A DNA stretch of 64,000 nt from Bathymodiolus brooksi (taxonomy: Eukaryota > Mollusca > Bivalvia > Mytilida > Modiolidae). This document shows, one piece after another, positions 53,066-64,000 of this stretch. Position 1 is the stretch's first letter; every line of letters starts with the position of its first letter. The DNA is taken from assembly GCA_963680875.1 (NCBI GenBank), contig OY804586.1, positions 52,858,203 through 52,922,202 on the forward strand, read 5' to 3'. Both the position numbers and the translations under genes were made by a program. The notes beneath the pieces are model-generated. The model was given only the letters and a program-made list of their open reading frames with translations. It had not been told where the DNA came from and did no database searches.

Positions 53066-55990
53066 TGGTAGGCAGTCGTGGTCGTGATCGTATGGTATTT
53101 GGTAGGCAGTCGTGATCGTATGGTATTTGGTAGGCAGTCGTGATCGTATGGTATTTGGTAGGTAGTCGTGGTCGTGATCGTATGGTATTTGGTAGGCAAG
53201 TCGTGGTTGTGATTGTATGGTATTTGGTAGGCAGTCGTGATCGTATGGTATTTGGTAGACAGTCGTGGTCGTATGATATTTGGTAGACAGTCGTGGGCGT
53301 GATCATATGGTATTTGGTAGACAATCGTGGTCGTGATCGTATGGTATTTGGTAGGCAGTCGTGGTCGTGATCGTATGGTATTTGGTAGGCAGTCGTGGTC
53401 GTGATCGTATAGTATATGGTAGGCAGTCATGGTTGTGATCGTATGGTATTTGGTAGACAGTCGTGGTCGTGATCGTATGGTATTTGGTTGGCAGTCGTGG
53501 TCGTGATCGTATGGTATTTGGTAGACAGTCGTGGTCGTGATCGTATGGTATTTGGTAGGCAGTCGTGGTCGTGATCGTATGGTATTTGGTAGACAGTCGT
53601 GGTCGTGATCGTATGGTATTTGGTAGGCAGTCGTGGTCGTGATCGTATGGTATTTGGTAGGCAGTCCTGGTCGTGATCGTATGGTATTTGGTAGGCAGTC
53701 GTGGTCGTGATCATATGGTATTTGGTAGACAGTCATGGTCGTGATCATATGGTATTTGGTAGGCAGTCGTGGTCGTGATCATATGGTATTTGGTAGACAG
53801 TCGTGGTCGTGATCATATGGTATTTGGTAGACAGTCGTGGTCGTGATCATATGGTATTTGGTAGGCAGTCGTGGTCGTGATCATATGGTATTTGGTAGAC
53901 AGTCGTGGTTGTGATCATATGGTATTTGGTAGGCAGTCGTGGTCGTGATCGTATGGTATTTCGTAGACAGTCGTGGTCGTGATCGTATGGTATTTGGTAG
54001 GCAGTCGTGGTCGTGATCGTATGGTATTTGGTAGGCAGTCGTGGTCGTGATCGTATGGTATTTGATAGGCAGTCGTGATCGTATGGTATTTGGTAGGCAG
54101 TCGTGGTCGTATGATATTTGGTAGGCAGTCGTGGTCGTGATCATATGGTATTTGGTAGGCAGTCGTGGTCGTGATCGTATGGTATTTGGTAGGCAGTCGT
54201 GGTCGTGATCGTATGGTATTTGGTAGGCAGTCGTGGTCGTGATCGTATGGTATTTGGTAGGCAGTCGTGGTCGTGATCATATGGTATTTGGTAGGCAGTC
54301 GTGGTCGTGATCATATGGTATTTGGTAGACAGTCGTGGTCGTGATCATATGGTATTTGGTAGGCAGTCGTGATCGTATGGTATTTGGTAGACAGTCGTGG
54401 TCGTGATCATATGGTATTTGGTAGACAGTCGTGGTTGTGATCATATGGTATTTGGTAGGCAGTCGTGGTCGTGATCGTATGGTATTTGGTAGGCAGTCAT
54501 GATCGTATGGTATTTGGTAGGCAGTCGTGGTCGTATGATATTTGGTAGGCAGTCGTGGTCGTGATCATATGGTATTTGGTAGGCAGTCGTGGTCGTGATC
54601 GTATGGTATTTGGTAGGCAGTCATGGTCGTGATCGTATGGTATTTGGTAGGTAGTTGTGTTCGTGATCGTATGGTATTTGGTAGGCAGTCGTGGTCGTGA
54701 TCATATGGTATTTGGTAGGCAGTCGTGGTCGTGATCATATGGTATTTGGTAGGCAGTCGTGATCGTATGGTATTTGGTAGACAGTCGTGGTCGTGATCAT
54801 ATGGTATTTGGTAGACAGTCGTGGTTGTGATCATATGGTATTTGGTAGGCAGTCGTGGTCGTGATCATATGGTATTTGGTAGACAGTCGTGGTCGTGATC
54901 ATATGGTATTTGGTAGGCAGTCGTGGTCGTGATCGTATGGTATTTGGTAGACAGTCGTGGTCGTGATCGTATGGTATTTGGTAGGCAGTCGTGGTCGTGA
55001 TCGTATGGTATTTGGTAGGCAGTCGTGATTGTATGGTATTTGGTAGGCAGTCGTGATTGTATGGTATTTGGTAGGCAGTCATGGTCGTGATCGTATGGTA
55101 TTTGGTAGGCAGTTGTGGTCGTGATCGTATGGTATTTGGTAGGCAGTCGTGATCGTATGGTATTTGGTAGGCAGTCGTGGTCGTATGATATTTGGTAGGC
55201 AGTCATGGTCGTGATCATATGGTATTTGGTAGGCAGTTGTGGTCGTGATAGTATGGTATTTGGTAGACAGTCGTGGTCGTGATCATATGGTATTTGGTAG
55301 GCAGTCGTGGTCGTGATCGTATGGTATTTGATAGGCAGTCATGGTCGTGATCGTATGGTATTTGGTAGGCAGTCGTGGTCGTGATCGTATGGTATTTGGT
55401 AGGCAGTCGTGGTCGTGATCGTATGGTATTTGGTAGGCAGTCATGATCGTATGGTATTTGGTAGGCAGTCGTGGTCGTGATCGTATGGTATTTGGTAGGC
55501 AGTCGTGGTCGTGATCGTATGGTATTTGGTAGGCAGTCATGATCGTATGGTATTTGGTAGGCAGTCGTGGTCGTATGATATTTGGTAGGCAGTCGTGGTC
55601 GTGATCATATGGTATTTGGTAGGCAGTCGTGGTCGTGATCGTATGGTATTTGGTAGGCAGTCATGGTCGTGATCGTATGGTATTTGGTAGGCAGTTGTGT
55701 TCGTGATCGTATGGTATTTGGTAGGCAGTCGTGGTCGTGATCGTATGGTATTTGGATTTACAGCTGCCTTTGCAATTGATGCCTATCACCAGTCAATTTA
55801 TGACTGCGAATCCTGCTCATGGCGAGGCGTAATCCGATACAACATTATATGATAAAGTTTATCTGTGACTTGCGGCGGGTCTGTGGTTTTCTCCAGGTTC
55901 TCCCGTTTCCTCCACCAATAAAACTGACTGCCACGATATAACTGAAATAGTGTTGAAAGTGGCGTTAAACACCTTAACCTTAACCCCTGG
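53066..55990 (+). mobile_element. SINE B whose tRNA-like head has become a 2.7-kb satellite
   Basis: From 53066 to about 55755 a 34-bp unit (GTCGTGGTCGTGATCGTATG then GTATTTGGTAGGCA) and 28-bp variants that lack GTGGTC or TGATCG repeat about 80 times. GTCGTGGTCGTGATCGTATG is the start of the SINE B head (compare 38806). The last unit runs without a break into a complete SINE B: GGATTTACAGCTGCC, GATGCCTATCACC, then the body and tail to AACACCTTAACC. GGCA and GACA junction forms and GATCGT/GATCAT variants are mixed, with longer recurring patterns (for example 54351 and 54741). Frames open across the array encode meaningless repeats. Confidence 0.93.
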
Positions 55991-56119
55991 AACTGATTTT
56001 TTAAAAGCACTTCAAGTGAATTTCTTCTATTGGTTTTGTTTTCTGAGTTAAATGAGCAGGAGAAAGCCCTTGTCAACATGTTACAGTCTTATCATGCTAC
56101 ACTCCCTGCCTCTAGTATT
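55991..56119. other. Unassigned DNA
   Basis: Nothing recognised. Confidence 0.4.
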
Positions 56120-56290
56120 TTGAACCCCCTCCTTTAGTAAAATTGAGGGATTCAATTTACCATGATGGAGTTCAAAATACTATGATGAAAATTTGACCCT
56201 AGGTTCATTGTATATTGACCCCTGGGTCATATGGTATTTTGAACCCAAGGTCATTTTTTCGGGGTTCAAAATACCATATGATACCAGCAT
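56120..56290. repeat. Palindromic GGTATTTTGAACCC repeat
   Basis: CATATGGTATTTTGAACCC (56228) and GGGGTTCAAAATACCATATG (56263) form a hairpin. Variants such as CAATTTACCATGATGGAG and TATATTGACCCCTGGGTC precede it. The same modules recur at 63005-63290. Confidence 0.8.
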
Positions 56291-56411
56291 ATAAAAAATA
56301 TAGTCGTATATTAATTTAGGCCTCAATATGATCAGGTTTTAAATTTATTCAGACATGTTTTGAACAAAGAAGTAAATTTTACATTTTTCGACTTTTTTGT
56401 TCTATCTTCAG

Positions 56412-56526
56412 AAATATTTATGCCAATCAACCTTACAAGTACTGTATTAAGACGCAGTGTAACTGTGTTGAGTCATCTTGTTCGTAGAAGTATGTCTACC
56501 ACAATGGGAGATTTGAAATTTCTGGG
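56412..56526 (+). CDS. Candidate first coding exon, mitochondrial-type leader
   Basis: An acceptor-like TTGTTCTATCTTCAG precedes 56412, and G|GTAAGT (donor at 56527) follows. Starting at ATG 56420, the only open frame gives 35 residues plus two bases: MPINLTSTVLRRSV, then a region with HLVRRSMSTTMGDLKFLG. Arg/Ser-rich, no acidic residue before the single Asp, and an RRSM/ST site are what one expects of a mitochondrial targeting peptide. I have not found the next exon; the 40-bp satellite would then lie in the following intron. Upstream bases may be 5'UTR. It is also possible that this is chance, since the exon is short. Confidence 0.45.
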
Positions 56527-57131
56527 GTAAGTCATTTTTATTGCATTAATGTGTTAACTTTATTGAAACATACATTGTAGATGATTTTTTTTCAGTTATT
56601 TAAATGATTTCAGCTATTTTCTTCTGGAGAGAAATTGTTGAAATTTGCTGGATACAGTCAGAACAGGTAAAAAATGGACCATTTGAAAGGGGTGTAGATG
56701 GTTTTAGCTATTTTCTATTGATTTTTCTGAAGAAAAAAAAAATTGCCAAATTGTATAGGAGAAAAATATAATCTGACTGCACTTTTCAACAAGAAATTAA
56801 GGTATATTTTGTGAAGAATACTGATTTTTTTTATCCAAAAAAGAAAAAAAATATTCCAGCAGATGTGTTGTGGTTCTGGCCATTTCCAAGTTATGAGGGA
56901 TTCCTTAGATTCCAACATCCAAAAGTTTGATTTTTAAATCCAATTTGAAATAAATTAATTTGATGTGTTTAAGAGATTTTGATTGGTTAAAAAGTTGATG
57001 TTATTTTCCATAAACAAAATGTCACATGTTGGGGTCTAAATTGAGATTTTTTTTTATTTTAATTCTTTTTAAGAAATTATACGACAAAATATTTTTAGAA
57101 CAAGAAAAAAATTAATTAGGAATTAATTTAT
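56527..57131. other. Probable intron sequence
   Basis: T-rich, with an exon-like 56614-56666 segment whose frame does not fit the preceding exon. No repeat family recognised. Confidence 0.4.
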
Positions 57132-57275
57132 AAGGATTGATCGCAATTTTATGTTCGGTTCATTTGAAATAAACTCAAAAATGTGGTACACACCCTTGCG
57201 TAACCACACAGTGTGTACCACATTTTTGAGTTTATTTCTTCATGAAACGAAAAAAAAATTGAGATCAATCCTTAA
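57132..57275. repeat. Hairpin next to the 40-bp satellite
   Basis: 57166-57193 and 57211-57238 are exact 28-bp inverted arms (GAAATAAACTCAAAAATGTG start); the match extends imperfectly to 57132 and 57275 (AAGGATTGATC and GATCAATCCTT). The loop region has AACCACACAGTG, close to ATACCACACAGT in the array. Confidence 0.9.
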
Positions 57276-57308
57276 TGAGATAAAAGTTTAGCATAAAATA
57301 AAAAACAA

Positions 57309-60300
57309 AAAATACCACACAGTCAGAACAGTATCAAAATCTAATAGAAAAATACCACACAGTCAGAACAGTATCAAAATCTAATAGAAAAATACCACAC
57401 AGTCAGAACAGTATCCAAATCTAATAGAAAAATACCACACAGTCAGAACAGTATCAAAATCTAATAGAAAAATACCACACAGTCAGAACAGTATCCAAAT
57501 CTAATAGAAAAATACCACACAGTCAGAACAGTATCCAAATCTAATAGAAAAATACCACACAGTCAGAACAGTGTCAAAATCTAATAGAAAAATACCACAC
57601 AGTCAGAACAGTATCAAAATCTAATAGAAAAATACCACACAGTCAGAACAGTATCAAAATCTAATAGAAAAATACCACACTGTCAGAACAGTATCAAAAT
57701 CTAATAGAAAAATACCACACAGTCAAAACAGTATCAAAATCTAATAGAAAAATACCACACAGTCAGAACAGTATCAAAATCTAATAGAAAAATACTACAG
57801 TGTCAGAACAGTATCAAAATCTAATAGAAAAATACCACACAGTCAAAACAGTATCAAAATCTAATAGAAAAATACCACACAGTCAGAACAGTATCAAAAT
57901 CTAATAGAAAAATACCACACAGTCAGAACAGTATCAAAATCTAATAGAAAAATACTACAGTGTCAGAACAGTATCAAAATCTAATAGCAAAATACTACAC
58001 TGTCAGAACAGTATCAAAATCTAATAGAAAAATACCACACAGTCAGAACAGTATCAAAATCTAATAGAAAAATACCACACAGTCAGAACAGTGTCAAAAT
58101 CTAATAGAAAAATACCACACAGTCAGAGCAGTGTCAAAATCTAATAAAAAAATACCACACAGTCAGAACAGTATCAAAATCTAATAGAAAAATACCACAC
58201 TGTCAGAACAGTATCAAAATCTAATAGAAAAATACTACACAGTCAGAGCAGTGTCAAAATCTAATAAAAAAATACCACACTGTCAGAACAGTATCAAAAT
58301 CTAATAAAAAAATACCACACTGTCAGAACAGTATCAAAATCTAATAGAAAAATACTACAGTGTCAGAACAGTATCAAAATCTAATAGAAAAATTCTACAC
58401 TGTCAGAACAGTATCAAAATCTAATAGAAAAATACCACACAGTCAGAACAGTGTCAAAATCTAATAGAAAAATACTACACTGTCAGAACAGTATCAAAAT
58501 CTAATAGAAAAATACTACACTGTCAGAACAGTATCAAAATCTAATAGAAAAATACTACACTGTCAGAACAGTATCAAAATCTAATAGAAAAATACCACAC
58601 AGTCAGAACAGTATCAAAATCTAATAGAAAAATACCACACAGTCAGAACAGTGTCAAAATCTAATAGAAAAATACCACACAGTCAGAACAGTATCAAAAT
58701 CTAATAGAAAAATACCACACAGTCAGAACAGTGTCAAAATCTAATAGAAAAATACCACACAGTCAGAACAGTATCAAAATCTAATAGAAAAATACCACAC
58801 TGTCAGAACAGTATCAAAATCTAATAGAAAAATACCACACTGTCGGAACAGTTCCAAAATCTAATAGAAAAATACTACACTGTCAGAACAGTATCAAAAT
58901 CTAATAGAAAAATACCACACAGTCGGAACAGTTCCAAAATCTAATAAAGAAATACCACACTGTCAGAACAGTATCAAAATCTAATAGAAAAATACCACAC
59001 TGTCGGAACAGTTCCAAAATCTAATAGAAAAGTACCACACAGTCAGAACAGTATCAAAATCTAATAGAAAAATACCACACAGTCAGAACAGTGTCAAAAT
59101 CTAATAGAAAAATACCACACAGTCAGAACAGTATCAAAATCTAATAGAAAAATACCACACAGTCAGAACAGTTTCAAAATCTAATAGAAAAATACCACAC
59201 AGTCAGAACAGTATCAAAATCTAAAAGAAAAATACCACACAGTCAGAACAGTATCAAAATCTAATAGAAAAATACTACACTGTCAGAACAGTATCAAAAT
59301 CTAATAGAAAAATACCACACTGTCAGAACAGTATCAAAATCTAATAGAAAAATACCACACTGTCGGAACAGTTCCAAAATCTAACAGAAAATACTACACT
59401 GACAGAACAGTATCAAAATCTAATAGAAAAATACCACACAGTCAGAACAGTATCAAAATCTAATAGAAAAATACCACACAGTCAGAACAGTATCAAAATC
59501 TAATAGAAAAATACCACACTGTCAGAACAGTATCAAAATCTAATAGAAAAATACCACACAGTCAAAACAGTATCAAAATCTAATAGAAAAATACCACACA
59601 GTCAGAACAGTATCAAAATCTAATAGAAAAATACCACACAGTCAGAACAGTATCAAAATCTAATAGAAAAATACTACAGTGTCAGAACAGTATCAAAATC
59701 TAATAGAAAAATACTACACTGTCAGAACAGTATCAAAATCTAATAGAAAAATACCACACAGTCAGAACAGTATCAAAATCTAATAGAAAAATACCACACA
59801 GTCAGAACAGTGTCAAAATCTAATAGAAAAATACCACACAGTCAGAGCAGTGTCAAAATCTAATAGAAAAATACCACACAGTCAGAACAGTATCAAAATC
59901 TAATAGAAAAATACCACACAGTCAGAACAGTATCAAAATCTAATAGAAAAATACTACACAGTCAGAGCAGTGTCAAAATCTAATAAAAAAATACCACACT
60001 GTCAGAACAGTATCAAAATCTAATAAAAAAATACCACACTGTCAGAACAGTATCAAAATCTAATAGAAAAATACTACAGTGTCAGAACAGTATCAAAATC
60101 TAATAGAAAAATACTACACTGTCAGAACAGTATCAAAATCTAATAGAAAAATACCACACAGTCAGAACAGTATCAAAATCTAATAGAAAAATACCACACA
60201 GTCAGAACAGTGTCAAAATCTAATAGAAAAATACTACACTGTCAGAACAGTATCAAAATCTAATAGAAAAATACTACACTGTCAGAACAGTATCAAAATC

Positions 60301-62110
60301 TAATAGAAAAATACTACACTGTCAGAACAGTATCAAAATCTAATAGAAAAATACCACGCAGTCAGAACAGTATCAAAATCTAATAGAAAAATACCACACA
60401 GTCAGAACAGTGTCAAAATCTAATAGAAAAATACCACACAGTCAGAACAGTATCAAAATCTAATAGAAAAATACCACACAGTCAGAACAGTGTCAAAATC
60501 TAATAGAAAAATACCACACAGTCAGAACAGTATCAAAATCTAATAGAAAAATACCACACTGTCAGAACAGTATCAAAATCTAATAGAAAAATACCACACT
60601 GTCGGAACAGTTCCAAAATCTAATAGAAAAATACTACACTGTCAGAACAGTATCAAAATCTAATAGAAAAATACCACACAGTCGGAACAGTTCCAAAATC
60701 TAATAGAAAAATACCACACTGTCAGAACAGTATCAAAATCTAATAGAAAAATACCACACTGTCGGAACAGTTCCAAAATCTAATAGAAAAATACCACACA
60801 GTCAGAACAGTGTCAAAATCTAATAGAAAAGTACCACACAGTCAGAACAGTATCAAAATCTAATAGAAAAATACCACACAGTCAGAACAGTGTCAAAATC
60901 TAATAGAAAAATACTACACTGTCAGAACAGTATCAAAATCTAATAGAAAAATACCACACTGTCAGAACAGTATCAAAATCTAATAGAAAAATACCACACA
61001 GTCAGAACAGTTTCAAAATCTAATAGAAAAATACCACACAGTCAGAAATATCAAAATCTAAAAGAAAAATACCACACAGTCAGAACAGTATCAAAATCTA
61101 ATAGAAAAATACTACACTGTCAGAACAGTATCAAAATCTAATAGAAAAATACCACACTGTCAGAACAGTATCAAAATCTAATAGAAAAATACCACACTGT
61201 TGGAACAGTTCCAAAATCTAACAGAAAAATACTACACTGTCAGAACAGTATCAAAATCTAATAGAAAAATACCACACTGTCGGAACAGTTCCAAAATCTA
61301 ATAGAAAAATACCACACTGTCAGAACAGTATCAAAATCTAATAGAAAAGTACCACACAGTCAGAACAGTATCCAAATCTAATAGAAAAATACTACACTGT
61401 CAGAACAGTATCAAAATCTAATAGAAAAATACTACAGTGTCAGAACAGTATCAAAATCTAATAGAAAAATACTACACTGTCAGAACAGTATCAAAATCTA
61501 ATAGAAAAATACCACACAGTCAGAACAGTATCAAAATCTAATAGAAAAATACCACACTGTCAGAACAGTATCAAAATCTAATAGAAAAATACCACACTGT
61601 CGGAACAGTTCCAAAATCTAATAGAAAAATACTACACTGTCAGAACAGTATCAAAATCTAATAGAAAAATACCACACTGTCGGAACAGTTCCAAAATCTA
61701 ATAGAAAAATACCACACTGTCAGAACAGTATCAAAATCTAATAGAAAAATACCACACTGTCGGAACAGTTCCAAAATCTAATAGAAAAATACCACACAGT
61801 CAGAACAGTGTCAAAATCTAATAGAAAAATACCACACAGTCAGAACAGTATCAAAATCTAATAGAAAAATACCACACTGTCAGAACAGTATCAAAATCTA
61901 ATAGAAAAATACTACACAGTCAGAACAGTATCAAAATCTAATAAAAAAATACCACACTGTCAGAACAGTATCAAAATCTAATAGAAAAATACCACACAGT
62001 CAGAGCAGTGTCAAAATCTAATAGAAAAATACCACACAGTCAGAGCAGTGTCAAAATCTAATAGAAAAATACCACACAGTCAGAACAGTATCAAAATCTA
62101 ATAGAAAAAT
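57309..62110. repeat. 40-bp satellite, about 120 copies
   Basis: The consensus AATACCACACAGTCAGAACA followed by GTATCAAAATCTAATAGAAA repeats for 4.8 kb. Variable sites fall in a few positions: CCACAC or CTACAC, AGTC or TGTC, AGAACA or GGAACA, GTATC, GTGTC or GTTCC. Single indels (a 1-bp loss near 59390, a 2-bp loss near 61048) break an otherwise strict period. Variant order shows longer duplication (see findings). No frame is coding. Confidence 0.97.
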
Positions 62111-62129
62111 TGTAGAAAGAAGGAGAATT

Positions 62130-62245
62130 TATAACCCTAACACACAAATATATAACTGTTTACTTTCCTGGCTTGTTACAAGCACTTCAATAAAAAGTGG
62201 TGGGGTTAGACCAATTTAATGTGCCCAAATCTCCCCTCTTGGTGA
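62130..62245 (-). repeat. Repeat D copy, inverted
   Basis: TTCCTGGCTTGTTACAAGCA, AAAGTGGTGGGGTTAGACC and GTGCCCAAATCTCCCCTCTT are reverse-complement counterparts of 28.08-28.2 kb. Confidence 0.7.
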
Positions 62246-62400
62246 AGTATACAATTGGTCCGTATTTGAAAATGAATAAAATAATTGTTGTAAAGAAACT
62301 CGACATTATTGAACACAAACTGTGGATGAATAACCAGGTGAGCCTCTTGTAACATTTTAGTCTTCTTGTTCATTTGAAAGCAAATTTCTGGAATGTTATA

Positions 62401-62705
62401 AAGGACGAAGTCCTTATAACGGTAGGCTGTCCGATTTTTCCTTCTATATTGATAGCCAAATATCTGTTCACCGGAAGCTTAAAAAATAAATCAATTGAAT
62501 TCTTTAATTATGTAAAATCGAAATAAACTTGAAATAAAATTCTAATAAAAAAATCTCTTTCTACGAAACTCCCGACGGAAGAGCGGCGTACAGTAGGTAA
62601 AATGAACTGAACAGCCATAACAAATCGGCTACAAAATTCACTCAAAATAAAAGATAATAACTTGTACAGATCATCGTATTATTGAAATTTTAGGACTTCG
62701 TCCTT
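62401..62705. mobile_element. Small MITE
   Basis: AAGGACGAAGTCCT at 62401-62414 and its exact complement at 62692-62705 bound a gene-free AT-rich element of about 305 bp. The termini are themselves nearly palindromic. Confidence 0.65.
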
Positions 62706-63004
62706 CAAACAGGTTGCTTGTCTCATATTATTCTTTCATCAGTCCTCGATGAAGTTTATATTTTTATGAGATAGCTCACTTTGCTGCTGGCCAGTTTTTT
62801 TACCACTTCTCTCATATATACATATACAGTAAAGTATTCCCACAGTCTGTTCTTCTTATTCATAATATTTAAGATGATATATGAATTTCAAACTTGTTGA
62901 AATTGACTTATTAATTGTAATTGTTGAAGACGATTACAAAACATTTGATGAAAAAAAAAAAAATTATTCACACAGAACGTCGACATAACAATAGTACCGA
63001 TGTT
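62706..63004. other. AT-rich non-coding DNA
   Basis: Nothing recognised. Confidence 0.5.
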
Positions 63005-63290
63005 ATATGGTATTTTGAACCCCATGGTAAATTGACCCCTGGGTCAATTTACATCCAGGGTATATTGAACCCCCTTATTGAAAACTGACTCCCCCCCCCC
63101 CCCTGTATGGTAAATTGAACCCCCATGGAATTTTGCCCCCCCCATTTCTAATCAAGAGATAGACAGGAAGGTCAAAATATCATGTGTAGGGGGGTCAATA
63201 TACCATCGGTAGGGGGTCAAAATACCATGGATAGGGGGGTCGATATACCTTGGGTAAGGAGGTCAATATACCATGGGTAGTCTTAATTAC
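63005..63290. repeat. GGTATTTTGAACCCC / GGGGGTCAATATACC repeat
   Basis: ATATGGTATTTTGAACCCC at 63005 is the complement of the segment at 56264. It is followed by C-rich stretches and about four units of the type GGTCAATATACCATGGGTAG every 22-25 bases (63170-63285). Confidence 0.8.
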
Positions 63291-63600
63291 GATTTATATA
63301 GATTTGAACCATGCTGTACATGTGGATTTGAGTGTGAAAACTGTTATCACTTTTTATTGAATGTTATTTATATGATAATATTAGAAGAAATTTATTTGTA
63401 ATTCTAAGAATTTATGACGAAATAGATTTCAATGTCATTTTATATGGAAATACAGAACTTTCAATATATCAAAACAAGGATATTTTTCGTGCGGTTCAAG
63501 TCTTTCTTAATGATAGCAAGATGACAACGGATTTTGTTAATCATGCAGGTCTCAACTCTTTTTTTCCCCTTTATTTATATTTTGTAAACGTTTCTTCTTT
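63291..63600 (+). pseudogene. LINE C-terminal relic
   Basis: The frame reads RFEPCCTCGFECENCYHFLL (about 63301-63360), then, after stops, ITELSIYQNKDIFRAVQVF-like text (about 63450-63515). The C-x-C ... C-x2-C-Y-H-F pattern and the IFRAVQxF ending are typical of the last domain of molluscan LINE ORF2 proteins, as I remember them. No RT core is present. Confidence 0.7.
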
Positions 63601-64000
63601 TTACTAATAAGTACCATGTCTCTTTGTTTGATTCTTTCTCCATTTATGTTTATTTTTATTCATCTTTATATAAATTGATACATTTCATTGTATGTTTGCT
63701 GTCCTGTATATTATTTATTGTAAATTGTAGGTAGCTGGCTTTAAATAATTGTTGTGATAACTTGTGCCCAATCCCATTTGCTTACATTTTAAGCAAATAA
63801 AATATGTTAAATATTAAAGTATTGGTATATTAATTATAATTCAATCCAACTTTCAGTTTTTTCCTTTTAGAGTTATCTCTCTTTTCTATTTTATATATAA
63901 AAGAAAACACTCTTGACAAGACAGTGTACAAGGTAATTTCAAAATATTGAATTTCAAATTAATAGGAAGACAACTGCTTTTATCTTTCATTGATAAGAAG
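63601..64000. other. T-rich 3' region of LINE relic and flank
   Basis: The string AAGCAAATAAAATATG near 63791 could be the LINE's poly(A) signal. No other feature is seen to the end of the window. Confidence 0.4.

Noticed and set aside
52767..55540. His/Asp-rich repeat proteins (metal-binding look) on the minus strand at 53-55.5 kb
   Set aside because: They are translations of the SINE-head satellite in all three frames. HDHD patterns come from the GTCGTGGTCGTGATC strand, not from selection.
56614..56666. Second coding exon after 56526
   Set aside because: AG and GT borders are present and one frame is open (LFSSGEKLLKFAGYSQN), but joining it to the previous exon (two bases over) gives a stop after nine codons.
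57309..62110. CRISPR-like array
   Set aside because: Units are contiguous 40-mers with no variable spacers, in eukaryotic DNA with no cas genes. It is a satellite.

Overview
This is an AT-rich window of animal nuclear DNA, most likely from a marine bivalve mollusc of mussel (Mytilus-like) type. There are no operons or dense genes. I see GT-AG splice signals, AATAAA sites, tRNA-derived SINEs of molluscan style, LINE and Penelope-like reverse transcriptase relics, many MITE-like palindromes and large satellites. The bivalve assignment rests on remembered repeat style, not on a database search.

Almost everything recognisable is mobile or repetitive. Two SINE families recur: 'SINE A' (about 375 bp, tail GTTAAACAACAATCACTCAC) and 'SINE B' (about 250 bp, tail GGCGTTAAACACC). 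They have different tRNA-like heads but a similar 3' domain. The commonest dispersed repeat (2-3.6, 5.5, 11.4, 17.4, 20.5, 21.6-22.2, 23.3, 24.2 and 30 kb) is the 3' end of a Penelope-like retroelement: at 17.2-17.7 kb, and less clearly at 4.8-5.6 kb, it runs on directly from decayed reverse transcriptase sequence. A third, better RT copy lies on the minus strand at 7.9-8.6 kb. Minisatellites have grown inside this or related repeats (42 bp at 18.7 kb, 31 bp at 21.7 kb, 35 bp at 30.3 kb).

Layout: 0-8.6 kb, Penelope and SINE relics; 8.8-11.1 kb, a 2.3-kb foldback element whose long inverted arms carry tRNA-like sequences; 13.2-14.3 kb, a satellite of about 190 bp; 15.65-15.92 kb, a perfect 30-bp array; 21-23 kb, a tandem domain split by a Penelope 3' end; 26.2-27.4 kb, the terminal exon and 3'UTR of an unidentified host gene; 28.9-30.7 kb, a GGACACT-ended element with TTAGGG-like DNA, then a 35-bp array; 33-37.6 kb, a decayed DDE-type transposase surrounded by repeats of CCGTAACG; 39.5-42.7 kb, nested palindromes, a LINE RT relic and a broken lysine-rich exon; 43.8-45.2 kb, a segmental duplication in which one unit carries a MITE and the other is the empty site; 45.5-52 kb, LINE and SINE fragments in AT-rich DNA; 53.07-55.77 kb, a 34/28-bp satellite grown from the head of a SINE B; 56.4 kb, a possible first coding exon with a mitochondrial-type leader; 57.3-62.1 kb, a 40-bp satellite of about 120 copies with a duplicated block of about 1.72 kb; 62.4-64 kb, a MITE and a LINE 3' end.

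Only two stretches look like host coding sequence (26217-26876 and 56412-56526). I see no coherent new multi-gene system. The interest lies in how satellites, SINEs and foldback elements arise from one another.
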